A stretch of DNA of 64,000 nucleotides, taken from assembly GCA_002286715.1 (NCBI GenBank), contig NSJX01000002.1, positions 1,164,396-1,228,395 of the forward strand, written 5' to 3'. The translations under genes were made by a program, and so were the position numbers. This stretch comes from Dentipellis sp. KUC8613 (Eukaryota; Basidiomycota; Agaricomycetes; Russulales; Hericiaceae). Below the pieces are notes generated by a model that saw only the letters and a program-made list of their open reading frames with translations, did no database searches and was not told the origin of the DNA. Below are positions 31,757-43,535 of this stretch, one piece after another. The stretch's first letter is position 1. Each line of letters opens with the position of its first letter.

Positions 31757-32553
31757 ATGGTCCGTCTTTCCCTCCTTTGATTCTGATCCATCTGATCCTT
31801 TCCAGTCAGTCACCCTCCATACATCTCTTGGAGACCTCAAGGTGCGCACACCCACCAGCCACACTAACCCCTGCAGCTGCTCATCTGTACAGGTCGAGCT
31901 CTTCTGTGAGGCCGTGCCAAAGACGGCAGAGGTATTTCTCACAGCATCGCTGCGTGCTCCGCACCTGCTCACCTCATATCACGGATTCAGAACTTCTTGG
32001 CCCTCTGTGCATCCAATTACTACGATGGTTGCATATTCCATCGCAACATGAAATCATTCATGATACAAACCGGTGATCCATCGGGCACTGGAAAGGGTGG
32101 CCAGTCCATATGGGGCAAGCCGTTTGCCGACGAGATACGATCCACGTTGAAGGTAGGGTCGCGTTGCTTTGTATGCCGTGAACGTGAGCCAAGATCGTCC
32201 TCCTAGTTCAACAACCGCGGCATCGTGGCTATGGCCAACTCTGGGCCAGACACAAACAAGTCGCAGTTCTTCATTACCTACGCAAAACAGCCCCACCTCG
32301 ATGGCAAGTACACAATATTTGGCAAGGTGATTGACGGCGCGGACTCCACGCTCGATGCCATGGAACGCGTTCCCGTCAACGCAAAGAATAGGCCACTGAA
32401 TGAAATAACGCTCACCCACGTACGCTTCCTTCCTCGCCGTCTGCCGTGTCTTTGATATGCATACCATGCGCTCGCTCTGATTTTTCCGGAAATCTTCCTG
32501 AACAGGTCACTATCCACTCAAACCCCATTGCAGATGCCGTCCTCCGGTCGTGA
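31757..32553 (+). CDS. CYP10: Peptidyl-prolyl cis-trans isomerase, PPIL3-type cyclophilin
   Basis: A small single-domain cyclophilin of about 165 residues. The PPIL3 group acts in the nucleus with the spliceosome. The sequence reads [39 protein letters not shown] (active-site Arg in FHR), [31 protein letters not shown] and ends [10 protein letters not shown] before TGA at 32551-32553. The Trp that binds cyclosporin in cyclophilin A is His here (KQPHLDG), as usual in this group. The first coding exon appears to be only the ATG (31757-31759), followed by a 46-base intron ending TTTCCAG. No other ATG fits the conserved start MSVTLHT. About five introns. Confidence 0.88.
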
Positions 32554-32910
32554 CACCGTCCTGCCATCTTAGATCCCTGTTGCTTAAATGTATTCTCGCT
32601 GTTGTAGTCATCATCCGTATATCCATACGTCCATCCAATTGGAGACGTCCGAAATCTCCATCATCATGCCGCCCAACTACTCATCAAACGCGCGGCAGCT
32701 CATATCAGTATGTCAGAATCTTGGGTTTAGGCGGCTCATCATTTCAAGCAGATTTTTGCGGAACGCCCAGCGATACAACGTCAGCGATCGTTCCGAAACC
32801 GGGCTCGCTGTCATCTTTTCGCTCACGTTGTATTCCCCGGATCCATGCAGTGCATACTATACAGCGATCCTTCTCGCTTCGCGAGCGTGTCACCCACGTA
32901 CCCATCAATG
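32554..32910. other. Intergenic between convergent genes
   Basis: Shared 3' flank of the cyclophilin and capping-protein genes. No gene seen. Confidence 0.5.
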
Positions 32911-34028
32911 TTACCGCTTGATAAAGCCAGCAAGCTCTTTCTGCAGCTCTCGCTGTCTGCGCGCCTTCTCGAGATCCTCGACGCTGCGCAGGTCGAACAC
33001 AACGTCCCGCGTCTTTCCGAAGTAAACTTCTTGCAGGAGGTTGCGCATCTTGATCTCCATCTCTTCAATCATGCGGCCCGTATTGCTGATGTGTGAGTTT
33101 GTGTCTTGCAACGGATGATCCTGCTCCGTCTGGATGGGGCATGATGAGCACGGGCATGTTAGGAGAAGCAAAACACACACCTGCCGCGTCATGCTTCCAC
33201 TCAGGCTGACCTGGCTCTCGCGCTTCCACGGGTCATCACCTTTCTCGGAGCTACTTTTTTCCAGAAGACCTCCTTGCGTAACCAGTTGCAGCATGATCGT
33301 AGATGTCAGCTTGTAGTGTGCCTGCCGTCCTCGTTCGGCAGCCTCGAAAACGTGGATGGAGTCCCAGCTGCCGGCAGGCTCGGACGGGGATGCCGGAGTC
33401 AGCGCTGCATCATAAGACGAGTGTTCAGAGAATGCACTGCGTGGCTCATTGGCACGGGGAGAGCTGCGACGTCAGCCCCGCGTACTCACTCTTCTTCAAC
33501 AAGACCACGCCGGCGAAGCCTCCGTCGTCAAGATCCCACAGGAACACAGAAGACACGCCGCCTTCGTAGTACCTGCCCAAAAGCGCTTGATCAATCAAAG
33601 TTAAAGGACGCATGATAGGGAGCTGCACGAGCTCACATCTCCCGATAAGTATCAAAGGCCTCATTCGCGATGATCTCGAGCTTGCGAAGCTTCGGCGATG
33701 GCACGGTCCCGTCTTCGAGCGGGGGATCATACTCATTAGACCACGGGGACCTATGGCATATGTGTGCGCAGCGTCAACTGAATGGCTATAGGCAGCGAAA
33801 TGAGACCACGGCGCACCGGTAGCTCTCGCCGTCGCGGTTGTAGTCACACGCGAGGTACTCCTTGCCCGTCGCGGCGTCCACCCTCAGCTTGAGCGGCTGG
33901 TCGACGCTGCCCAGCAGATCGTCTGCGTAATCCGGGCAGATGTTGACGAGAGCCGACACGTTCTCTTCGATCTGCGTGGGCGGGAGCCGCCGCAGCAAGT
34001 CCAGCATGGAATCAACGAGGTCGGTCAT
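32911..34028 (-). CDS. CAP2: F-actin-capping protein subunit beta
   Basis: The beta subunit pairs with the alpha subunit and caps barbed ends of actin filaments in cortical patches. Diagnostic blocks are [109 protein letters not shown] and [20 protein letters not shown]. The C-terminal tentacle helix ends [11 protein letters not shown] before TAA at 32911-32913. The start MTDLVDSML at 34028 matches the family start. About five introns; length near 280 residues is normal. No oddities. Confidence 0.93.
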
Positions 34029-34328
34029 GGCGGGCGTGACCAAGGGAGGCTAGGAGGGAGTTGATACGCGTAGAGTGGAAAGACAAAGCAAGCTGAGCGG
34101 GGAGCGTGTAATGGTGATAGAGGTGGCCGAAGCGAGATGGTAAGGGTGTGAGGTGTGGTTGAGGGTGTTCAAAGCAAGTGCGATCACGGAGTGGTCTATT
34201 TGGCTCTTCCAAAAAAGGCAAGTAAGAACGAACGACTATATCCTTTCATCTTGCTCAGGGTGCTAGAGGATGTCTGTAATACATGCGACTAATATTGATA
34301 CATGCTACATCTATCTACCATGGCGTTG
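34029..34328. other. Intergenic
   Basis: Promoter of CAP2 and 3' flank of TAN1. No gene seen. Confidence 0.45.
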
Positions 34329-35626
34329 CTAGGGGTTGTTCTGCACTTCACCGTCCGCTTTCGGCTTTTCGACCACGCGTCCCTCGCCCTCTGCGAACTT
34401 GCCCTCCTGATTTTTGGCATTCGCGATCTCCATGACGTTGAACTTCTGATGGGCATAGTAATCTTTGACGATACCGATACCGCACACGCTCTACAGACAC
34501 CGGGATCAGCAGGAACCGATAGAAGGGAAGAGGGCCGGTAACGCACTTTGAACACCTCCACGAGCACAAAAAGCTCCGGGTCCTCAAGATCAACGGTAAA
34601 TGTACTTGGCACACATTGTGCGATCGTATCGATGATCTGCTGCCTCGTCAGGGTATTGTGATTCCGTGACCGCAACTCAATCTTGTACTACAAGTGCGAT
34701 AAGCGGAAATGATGAGACGCACGCGCTGCAATGGAGCAGAGATTTACTCACTCGGTAAGCTTTCTCCGGATCCTCTTCCTCTGCAATAAATCGCTTGAGA
34801 GCGCGTTCGAACAGAGACTTGATCTCCGGTGCGTTAGCAACACAGCTCCCAGTTACTGGCGTCAGGCGCTGGGTGTATCTGGTGCGTCATTACCATCAAA
34901 ATCGGAAGATGTAAGGTCATGGGTGGCCAGTGCTTACCTTGTACGGGTGACGCCAGTCTCTTCCACATTGGCGATGTGTCGGTTGACGAGCTTTATGGGG
35001 TCAACAGGTGGCTTACAAGAAATGAACACCACTAGAAAGAATAGTAGATTTGAGAATCAGTGCGTAATGCCCGTCAATCTGGGCGCGTACCGCATGTCGT
35101 GTTCGTATTGCAGTTGGCTAATTATCGGACGTCGCGAATGTTAGATATGGACGCACAGTGGAGAAGAAACGACCCTACCGAACCTTTGCTCCTTTCTAGG
35201 CTTCTTGATCGTCTCTAGCTCCTTAGCGATCTGCTTCTCCAGGTCTTCCTCCTCTTCTTCAGCGTCCTCGTCGTCTTCCTTCGAATCAGCCGCAACCTCT
35301 TCTGGCCACATCTCGGACGCAAGCTTGCACAAGGCGCATAAGCTCGATTTGCGCAACCGACGCCAACGAGGAAGAGAGATCGCACATGCTCAAACAAGTC
35401 ATACAGCTCTCCGACCGTCTGTTTCTCCTTGCCCTTCACGCAACTGACCCAGACGCCAGGCCCGTCAATCGAGCGTTTGCCCCAGATCGGGGATCCATCC
35501 TGCAAGCGACAACGTTCGACGGCTATAAGTTCTGAGCAGCAGCACTTTCGAGATACAACGCACTGTACGGTACCTCTTCTTCGCTCTGTCTCCACCCTCT
35601 GGTTTGCGTTTCTTTTCTGAGCTCAT
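34329..35626 (-). CDS. TAN1: THUMP-domain tRNA acetylation adaptor
   Basis: Tan1 (THUMPD1) binds tRNA and guides the acetyltransferase Kre33/NAT10 to make N4-acetylcytidine at position 12 of tRNA-Ser and tRNA-Leu. The N-terminus is MSSEKKRKPEGGDRAKK. A conserved GPGVWVSCVKGKEKQTVGEL follows. An acidic linker (EEEEEDLEKQIAKELE) leads to the THUMP region: VVFISCKPPVDPIKLVNRHI, YTQRLTPVTGSC, IKSLFERALKRFI, YKIELRSRNHNTLTRQQIID and DPELFVLVEVFKSVCGIGIV. It ends GEVQNNP and TAG at 34329-34331. About six introns. Homology of the THUMP half is clear. Confidence 0.88.
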
Positions 35627-36574
35627 TATTGTAGGGATTGGCAGCTTGGAAAGAGGTAAAATGTGCCGTGGGAAAGTCAGTCTCTTGCTTCTGCAATGAC
35701 GTAAGGGAGCTTATGTTGCCACGTGGCGACCTTCAAAGCACCAAGTCAGAAGCACAGGCTCTTGAACCTCGACTCGAACATGAAAGCACATACGAAGCTT
35801 TGCTCTACCTATCTCTACAGTTGGCGGGATGTCCTATTGTCTCTGCTTGAATGTGAGTGTTTTTGCTCGCTTCACCGTCTACCTTGACAAGCACAGTGCT
35901 TTCGGGAGAAATCTTCGACGCTTTGATATGGCCATTCCCCCTTGCTGACTTTCCCGCCGCCGCTTCTGCGCTCGTACGCCGCCACAAGAAGCCATCGACG
36001 ACAGGAAATGCAAACATCGGTAATGGTACGGACGCGTCTGTGCTTCCACCATACATTCAAGCGTGTTCAGCTCGTCGACATCGACGGTCTCCTCGATCCC
36101 TGATCCGTTAAGGAGGGCTTTGTGAGGGATGGTACCCTTAAGCACCGGACAATTCTAGCAGATACAAAACAATGAACGCAATCCTCCCGGCCAAAGCGAA
36201 TCCGCCCATTTTGGAAGACTTCCGGACGAGCGGAAAAAGTGCATGGTACGCTATCGCTGTTATTGACTCACTCGCATATCGCTTTTAGGCGGTGCACCCA
36301 TAGGCTGCCATTGTCCGTCGCGCGTACTTTGGCTCCCGGGGGCTACTGTCTCACCGAGCTGGGGCAGCCCTCATGCTTTGGCTGTGCTTGGCTGAGACCA
36401 CTGCCAGTGGCAGCCCTGTTGTGGTGCGGCGGTCGAGCTTTGACCACCCGTGACATTTCATTTAAAAGTCGGGCTGCTGATGCTGTCTCTCACCCAATCT
36501 ACACCGCTACAGCCTCAAGAACCTCAAGAACAACATCTTCAAGCTCCAAGTCGCTCTGATACCGCCTCCCCGAA
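35627..36574. other. Intergenic between divergent genes
   Basis: Promoters of TAN1 and of the unknown gene at 36575. A minus-strand frame at 35805-36056 encodes 83 residues (MYGGSTDASVPLPMFAFPVV...) with plausible composition. Upstream coding-like sequence is in another frame and I find no convincing intron, so it is not called. Confidence 0.4.
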
Positions 36575-38541
36575 ATGACCTCCCCTCCTACCTCTACACT
36601 CCCGGCACCCCTTCCGCTTCGCGCTATCCTCGAGGAGTGCGCGGAAATGGAAGTGGAAGAAAGGAATCTTTTGCTCAGAAACTTCCTCAGTCACCATTGG
36701 CCCGACCGGGCGGAGATGATCATGCATTACGTGGGCCAAACTGACAATTGCGTATGGTATCCCCAGCGTTGGCGTCCGGCGCACAGGGTGTACCCGCATC
36801 CCGAAGGCTCGCCATTCGATCGACTCGGGCTGAACAGTGCGTATTTCAATCCATCGTATCGTCTGGCGATACTCACGCCTTGCATCCAGTGTCGCCCGGC
36901 TTATTCAACATAGCCAAGACCATCATATTCAGTATTTCAAAGGACGAGAGTTTGAACTGGGACAACCTGCTGACGCTGAAGCTCAGCCCATACGTGATCC
37001 TGTACGCCTGCCTGGATTACAACTCGCCATTCCCCGTCTCCTTCGACATCCAATTCTTCTTGGACCACCTCTCTCATCTGATCGCGACCGGACGCACCGA
37101 GGACCTTTTCATGCGCCAGAACGACGTGCCCAACGCCAGCCTGCGCTTCTTTGACGGCAAAGTAGTCCACGACGAGCTCAACGACCCCGACGACGTCCTC
37201 GAAACTCTCCACACGTTCATGGTGAGTGGAGGGGGTCAGTTGCACAGGCTCAGCGTCCTCCCCCACGTATACCTCGCCGCCGACGCCAAGTCCACCGCCG
37301 CGGTCTACCGCACCGACGACCTCAAGACCTTCCAGCCCGCCTTCAAGCGCTCCTTCTGCCTCGGGCCCCCGTCGACCCACCTCCTCACGCTCACGGACAG
37401 TCAAAGCCGCCTGGCCGACGCCGCGCTCCACGCGGCGGTGTGCTGGGCACCCCTGTGGGAGGGGTGGGCTGTCAACTTCCAAGTGCCCTCGGTCCGCGCG
37501 GCGTGGGCGCTCAACGACTCTGCCGACTTCTCAGACGAGTTCCCCGCGCTCGAGGCGCTGCACACACTCGCGGCGCACTTCTGCTTCAACATACACGCCG
37601 GGCTGGTCGTCCCCGAGCGCAGGACGGCGTGCGCGATCGAGGCGGAGGAACTCGTGCACCACATGTCCCTCGCAGACGAGCTCGGGGACCACCCGTCGCC
37701 CGCATTCTCGGAGGGCTCAGGATTCTGCCACCAGGCAATGGACTGTGTCGTCAACCAGTACCACACGCTGGGCCAGGTCGACAGGCTGTGGGGGACGGAG
37801 CAGCAGCGCTACATGGAGATCCTGCGCGCGGACGGCTTCGAGGGGTATACGGGGCCGACGCTGGCCCCTGGGCTTGTGTACCAGAAGATGCGGGATGACC
37901 AGATCTTCGAAGATAGTCTGGCTTCGCCCCCACTCTCCCATCCGACTCCGACTTCTTTGGGGTCCTGGACCAACATCAGCTCGTGCGCGCCCTTCCGGGC
38001 GTCATCATCGGCGCTCACATACTCGGCCACCGCCATTGGAGGGTTGCTCGCTGCGGCCTCCGGCGCGTCTTCGCACACCCTCCTCGAGGGCTCCCGTACG
38101 ATACGCGATCTGCGGGACGTTGCGCCGACCAACGGGCGACTTGATTCTGAGCCCACCATCGTTGCCACGAATCATTATGACACGTTCAAGTTCGTACGCG
38201 ACTCCTTGGAGAGGGATGATTTTGAAGTCACCCCCAGCCCTTCCCCATGGGAGGAGATAATGGCACTGGACGCTGAGTCTTTACAGTCGACGACGCCTAG
38301 GCCATCATCTCCTCAAATGTTGTCTCGGGACGATGGAGACCCCTTTGAGACGATTGCTCTTGAGAGAGTAGACAAGTATTGGGAGAAGAGGCGTTCGATC
38401 GCGGAGTGTAGGAGGCGGAACGAGCGCAGGGCGCGGGGCCGCGAGATGCGCAGGCTGGCGATATTGGACGATGGGCACGCGAGGGCGCAAAGGGCACCCA
38501 TGGTGACATTCTACTCGGGGCCGACGGAGGACCCACTGTGA
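36575..38541 (+). CDS. Unknown protein, related to the gene at 41614
   Basis: Two exons joined by a 53-base intron (36836-36888) give about 637 residues. The N-terminus is MTSPPTSTLPAPLPLRAILE. The middle is an ordered helical region: LTLKLSPYVILYACLDYNSP, FDIQFFLDHLSHLIATG, LETLHTFM, HVYLAADAK, ALHAAVCWAPLWEGWAV. The C-terminal third is disordered and basic near the end (KRRSIAECRRRNERRARGRE). No known domain is recognised. Several blocks align with the gene at 41614-42961: VILYACLDYNSPFP..FD..F against ILFYAFINLDVALP..FD..F, and the ALHAAVCWAPLWEGWA block against ALLQAYIMFAGAWDAD. GC-rich coding with long spurious frames on the other strand. Confidence 0.75.
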
Positions 38542-39030
38542 TCTATAATACGGATGCTGTATCTTTTCTCACCTTGTAATCCATCTATGACCCTTCTAAG
38601 CATGTTCAGTTGTTTATTTGTGTGGAACCCTATGGAGAACGGAAGGGTCGAGGGCCGTGAACAGCGACAGGGTCAAACTGGACCCGAGTGCGACAGATCG
38701 ATGCCGGGAAGAAGTTCGAAGGCGCGCTACTTTATTCCTGACGACGGCCTTCGGCCGAGGGGACACTGGCGGGGTCGGGGTTCCGCATAGTGAGGAGAAG
38801 AAATTGGATGGTACACTGGGCTGTAACAGGGCGAGGAGATGGGTCTGGAGTGGAGCGACGCGGCTGCAAAAGACGCATGACCGGGCACGTGGCGGGAGGA
38901 GCGGGGGCGGCCAAATGCGGGGCGCGATGCGGGGGCGGGGCAGTGGGCGGGGTCGTCAACAGAACCAAACACCGCCGCTGGGTTATCACATGAGCCTCTC
39001 CTTTGCTTTCCTGCAATTGCCCTGGACGCA
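38542..39030. other. Intergenic
   Basis: Promoter of the bHLH gene. GC-rich, with G-rich runs at 38890-38955. No gene seen. Confidence 0.5.
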
Positions 39031-40226
39031 ATGGACCTCCTCTCCTCTTCCGAATCCCATGCCTTCCAGTCCTTCCTCTCCTCCATCGACATCGACTACT
39101 CTCTCCAGGAAACTCTCACCTCCACAGAGTGGTCCTTCCTCAACGATGAGATCCCTATTCCTCATACGCAGCCCGGCAAGGAGGCTCTCGAGAAGGCCAC
39201 TAAGGATCTAATGGCTCTCCAGCCCCAGGCGTCCATCCAGGCGTCGGCATGGTCGCTGGCACCCTTCCAGTCGCTGCCCCCATTCAAGCAGCAGCCGCGG
39301 TCTCTGCGCACCGCACCACCAACCCATTCGTCTATATCCCCTGCTACCACCGCTCCACCCACCGCCACCTCTGCGTTCGCGCCCTCCGCGCCAGCGCGAC
39401 GTTCACCGTCGTTAGTGCAGTCGCCTACAGCGTTCACCGCGCCCAATTCGCTCGTGCGACCGCAACCTACCCGAGATCCGTCCGCCTCCTCTTCGGCCTC
39501 CACCTCGACGCCCTCGCCCTCGCTGTCGACCAAACGGTCGCACTCGCAGGACCCTGATCCAGCCAAACGGGTCTCCAAACGCCAACGCACATCATCATCG
39601 GCACGATCGCCCAAGGCGCCGTCTTCTTCCTCCTCGGCTTCGGCGTCGGGCACCCCGCAGTCCGCGCCCAGCGGCAAGCCGGCTCTTCTCACTGCCTCCC
39701 AGAAGAAGGCGAATCATATTCAGTCCGAGCAGAAGCGGCGGGCGAACATCCGCCGCGGTTACGAGGCGCTCTGCGAAACCGTCCCCGCGCTGCGCGAGGC
39801 GATCCGGGCCGAGGACGAGGCCAACGCTGCTGCGGCTGCCGCGGGCGCATCCGTGTCGGGCGCAGGCAGCAAGAAACGCAAGACACGGACGAAATCGTCA
39901 GACGACGGGGAAAAGATTGATGGACGTGCAGGGCCTCGAAGCGAGAACATTGTATTGCAAAAAAGTCAGTACATTTCAATCCGCCCCTGCGGGCGCTGTC
40001 GCGCGGTGCCTGTCGCTGACGGTCTGCTCCCGCTGCAGCGATTGACTTCATTCAGGAGCTGCGCGCAGAGCGAGAGGGTCTCCTTGCACGGTTGCAGCGC
40101 GGCCGTGGTGCACTCGCACGAGGGCATCCGGCGCTCATTCCCGCGAGGGAGGGTCTGCCGCTATGGGAGCGAGAGTGGACCGGGGGCACGGGTGCGAATG
40201 ATGATGATTCTGATGATGATGAGTAG
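39031..40226 (+). CDS. bHLH transcription factor with extended loop
   Basis: 373 residues, one 74-base intron (39965-40038). Residues 1-220 are Ser/Pro/Ala-rich with an acidic start. The basic region and helix 1 (about 224-254) read KKANHIQSEQKRRANIRRGY then EALCETVPALREAI. The H, E and R contacts expected for E-box binding are present. Helix 2 reads ENIVLQKTIDFIQELRAERE. The loop between them is very long, about 50 residues (Ala- and Lys-rich, [19 protein letters not shown]...), and the intron lies just inside helix 2. The protein ends WTGGTGAND and an Asp tract before TAG at 40224-40226. The pattern resembles Ino4-like fungal bHLH factors, but the target genes are unknown. Confidence 0.82.
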
Positions 40227-41613
40227 CGGCGGACATCAGGGCCTGTTCGCCGGCTTGCATGTACATGGCCTCGACGTTGTATTTCGCGCATCTGTATGTT
40301 TGTTATTCCTCTCTTCGTCGCATGGCTCTTATCATCTGCCGACCTGGCCTTTGCTTTCGTCGGATACTACGCTGGATCTTGCAGAGGTCTGATCTGATCC
40401 CCCCCTAATTTACGCTACGCTACATCGCATTGTACACTGTCGCACCTGCATTTCCAAGACACCCTGGAACGGAATGAATGATTACCTTTCTGTGTTCGTT
40501 CTACCCCTGCCCCACGCCTTCTCACCCGCTGACTCGTCCGTGTGCCCCCGCTGGAGCGCACGCGGGTGCGCTTGCTGCCCCACAAACGCACAGACGACGA
40601 GATTAATTATGGCCTGTCGCCGTGCTTGGCAACAGCGCGTACGATCGCATCCAGATCAGATTTGGCGCGCGGGCCCGGGTCCGCATGCGCCGTGTGGGGA
40701 CCCGGCCGTCCCTGGCCCTGTCCCCACAGTGGCGCCACTCGAGTCTGCCAGTGGCAGTGGCAGTACCAGACCTGCAGACACGCTCGTTTATGACCTCCTG
40801 CGGCCGTGACCAGCCCGCAGCGTCAGCGCGATGTGTATGCGCTCGGAGCTTCGGGGCCTCAGCAGTCCTGCAAATCAAGTCGCGTTGGTCCTGACTGCAC
40901 CCGCGATTCGTACGCGTCACTTGCCTCGGCGGGGAATAAGGAATTTGTCAGGGCTCGAGGAGTTTTGCTGTTGCGCGCGCCGTACCAGCGGTCCTTACGC
41001 GCGCAACCTGTAAGCTCTATAAGCTGGATCCTGGAAGTCAGTCCACCCCGACTCGGGCACCCACCCAGCACAAATCCTCGTCCTCCAGTCCAGAGCAGAC
41101 GAAGAGACGTCCCGACGCCCGCGTCAGCTCGGGCCCCCGCCCTCGGGCCACGTAACGCGCTCTTACAGCCTCTGCGCTTTGCAAGACCTGGTGACCCGCT
41201 CGCCGAGGGCCGGAACATCCTTGAGCGCGCCCCGACGCCAGTGGCGAGTCGTGCAGCGCGGACTTGGGCTCGGACTCGGAGTCGCGCGCCCCCGCGCGCA
41301 CGACGTCGGCACTCCGGGTCCGGGCCCGATCTTGGACTTGGCGGCGGCTGTGGCTTCTTCGGGAGCCAAAGCGTGCACTGATTCTGGGGGGCAGGCCACG
41401 TTGAGGAATCGATTGAGAACTGGAGCTTACCTTCGGCGGTGCATTTAAGAAAACGCAAAGGCGAGTATGGGTATCGGAGAAGGAGCAGCGAAGAAGCAGG
41501 AATGAATGATCAACGGAGAGTGGTAGTACACGAATACTCGTACAACAGAGAAGAGAACACATAATGTCGCAGACGGAGGCAACGGGCGACGACCTAGTCA
41601 GTCAAACGCATAA
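40227..41613. other. Large intergenic region between convergent genes
   Basis: GC-rich with long spurious frames on both strands. A possible minus-strand gene (ATG at 41444, 47-base GT...AG intron at 41384-41430, frame open to 41038) would encode an Arg/Ser-rich protein of about 120 residues. No homology recognised and not called. Confidence 0.4.
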
Positions 41614-42961
41614 TCACAAACGTTGTTGTAAACGTTGTTCGCGCTTGAACCTCCGTAGGATACCCTTGTGTTTGGCAGAATATCCTTGAGCCCCCGTCTT
41701 GATAGGGAGATTCAAAGTCATTGCGCCTCGATGACTCCACGACTTCAACAACCTCCCGAGTTCGCAATCATATTCACAGAATTTGGACGCCTTGTTCAAC
41801 CGTGTGCGGCTGATATCCTTCAATGTGAGGCTGGCACAAGCGCCATTCATACGGCTTTGGGCCTCCTTCGCCCGTGAGGAGGGAACCCAGGTGGCTTGCG
41901 TGCGCGGTCCAGTAATAGTTCCATTAGAAGACGTTTCGAGCAGGCTCCTGAAAGACTGTTTCTCGCCCCGGTCAGTGCATTCCTCGTTGTACTGCCACAC
42001 CCAGTGCAGGTCCGGGCTGCAGAAGCGAACGAGGGCCTCCGAATCGGCGTCCCACGCGCCGGCAAACATGATATACGCCTGCAGGAGAGCCCACTCCGTG
42101 AGCGAGGTCTCGTTAGAGTTGTAGAGCGCTGCGGGGATGCCGAATGCGAACTTCAGAGAAATTCCCGCGGCGATGAGGAGCCCCTTCGTCTGCGTAGCTG
42201 AAGTAGTCAGGTAGACGCGGTATTCCTGGGTCCGAGGCAGACCGGTCCTGGAGAGGTCTGTGACGGATGGCAACTGCTTGAACAGTACAGTCAAGGTCTC
42301 GATGGCGAGCGGCACATCAGCCCGCCAGTCGGTTTGTATTACAGCCTTCCCTGACACGGGGTGTGCTCGATCCCCAGTGCGACCTTTGGGATAAAGAACA
42401 TCCGCGGTGAGAGCACCGTGGCAGTACAGCTGGTCGACGAGCCGCCACAGAAACTCCCGGTCGAAGTTGTTTGGCAGAGCCACGTCCAGGTTGATAAACG
42501 CGTAGAAGAGGATGTGCGCATCAACGGTCCCGACGAGCCGCTTCTTCGCCTCCTCGCCCCGCAAGCAGACTGCCCTGACCAGCGACTTGGCCTCGTCAAA
42601 CGTGTCCGTTTCCACTATCGCATGCGATCAGCTGAAAATGGCGGAGAAGGGATGCGATGGGATACTTACCGCCATGCAGGCCAGGGAGTTTGCCCCTGAT
42701 AGTACTTGCTGGTGGACTCTTCTCGCTCAGAAAGCTACCCCACTGCGCGGATAAGCTAGATCCAGAGAATCCCAGAACGGGAGCGTCAGCCCCCGGCGGG
42801 AGAACAGCATCCATCCAAGGTTCTTGTTTCTTCGGCAGATAACGGACGAGCGCTGGGATACTTAAGCCAAGTACCATCTTTAGCCTGTCCGAATGCGTGG
42901 GATCCGACACCGACAAAAGTACGGAGTTGAAGAGGGCTCCCTCCTTCCTGTTGGTATCCAT
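41614..42961 (-). CDS. Unknown protein, related to the gene at 36575
   Basis: Two exons of a roughly 430-residue protein. The join gives KLPGLHG then VETDTFDEAKSLVRAVCLRG, across a GTAAGT...ATAG intron at about 42614-42671. Visible blocks are KKRLVGTVDAHILFYAFINL, NFDREFLWRLVDQLYCHGAL, ETLTVLFKQLPSVTD, YRVYLTTSATQTKGLLIAA and WALLQAYIMFAGAWDADSEA. The C-terminus is basic (KHKGILRRFKREQRLQQRL) before TGA at 41614-41616. The start is MDTNRKEGALFNSVLL. There is no recognised domain. It shares a helical core with the protein at 36575-38541. Confidence 0.75.
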
Positions 42962-43535
42962 CTGCGAAAGAGAGTGGATATATATGTCGGCGGAGAAGGG
43001 CTGGTGACAGAATATTGTTGTGAGTGAGTGAGAGGGTAGGAGTCGTTAATTCTGGTCTGGTGGGCTACAGAAAAGTGTGTTTATATACCTCGAGAGGCGA
43101 GCCACACCATATGCTAGTGGCAAACCGTGGCATGTACACTAGGTGCTGGACGACGAAACAGCATGACCAACTCAGAAACAGAAACGTTTCTAGCATAGTG
43201 ACTTGAGAAACTCATCTTATAGTGGCTGGTAGTCAGGTTACATGTTATAAAGCGTCAGCATAGACCAATGAAGCTGGACAGAATTCCTTTGCATACCTTA
43301 ACCTGTAACAAAGCCCGCGATTGATCCTATACGTTCAGCTTAGATGACCTAGACTCGAGGTCGTGAATAGAGCATGCATGCCTGAAAACCTTGTGGCAAT
43401 ACGGCGGCATTTTTGGCCGAAAGGTATCCATCTACCTCGGGTGGCCCTCTGCGCCGATCATGCCTAACCTCAGCATCGCTCACCGTTGTGCAAAAAGTAA
43501 CTCCCATGCCACGCGAATTTTGATTCCAATCCTAG
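42962..43535. other. Intergenic
   Basis: AT-richer than its surroundings. Promoter of the unknown gene and 3' flank of the HD gene. No gene seen. Confidence 0.5.

Noticed and set aside
35805..36145. Small minus-strand gene of about 83-110 residues
   Set aside because: Coding-like sequence is split between two frames with no convincing intron, and no homology is recognised.
37226..38260. Plus-strand frame rich in Arg/Ser/Thr in a second reading frame
   Set aside because: Fully inside the exon of the unknown gene at 36575-38541, whose frame has ordered blocks shared with a paralogue.
40806..41381. A 191-residue plus-strand frame
   Set aside because: Biased Arg/Ala/Pro composition from GC-rich DNA, with equally long frames on the opposite strand.
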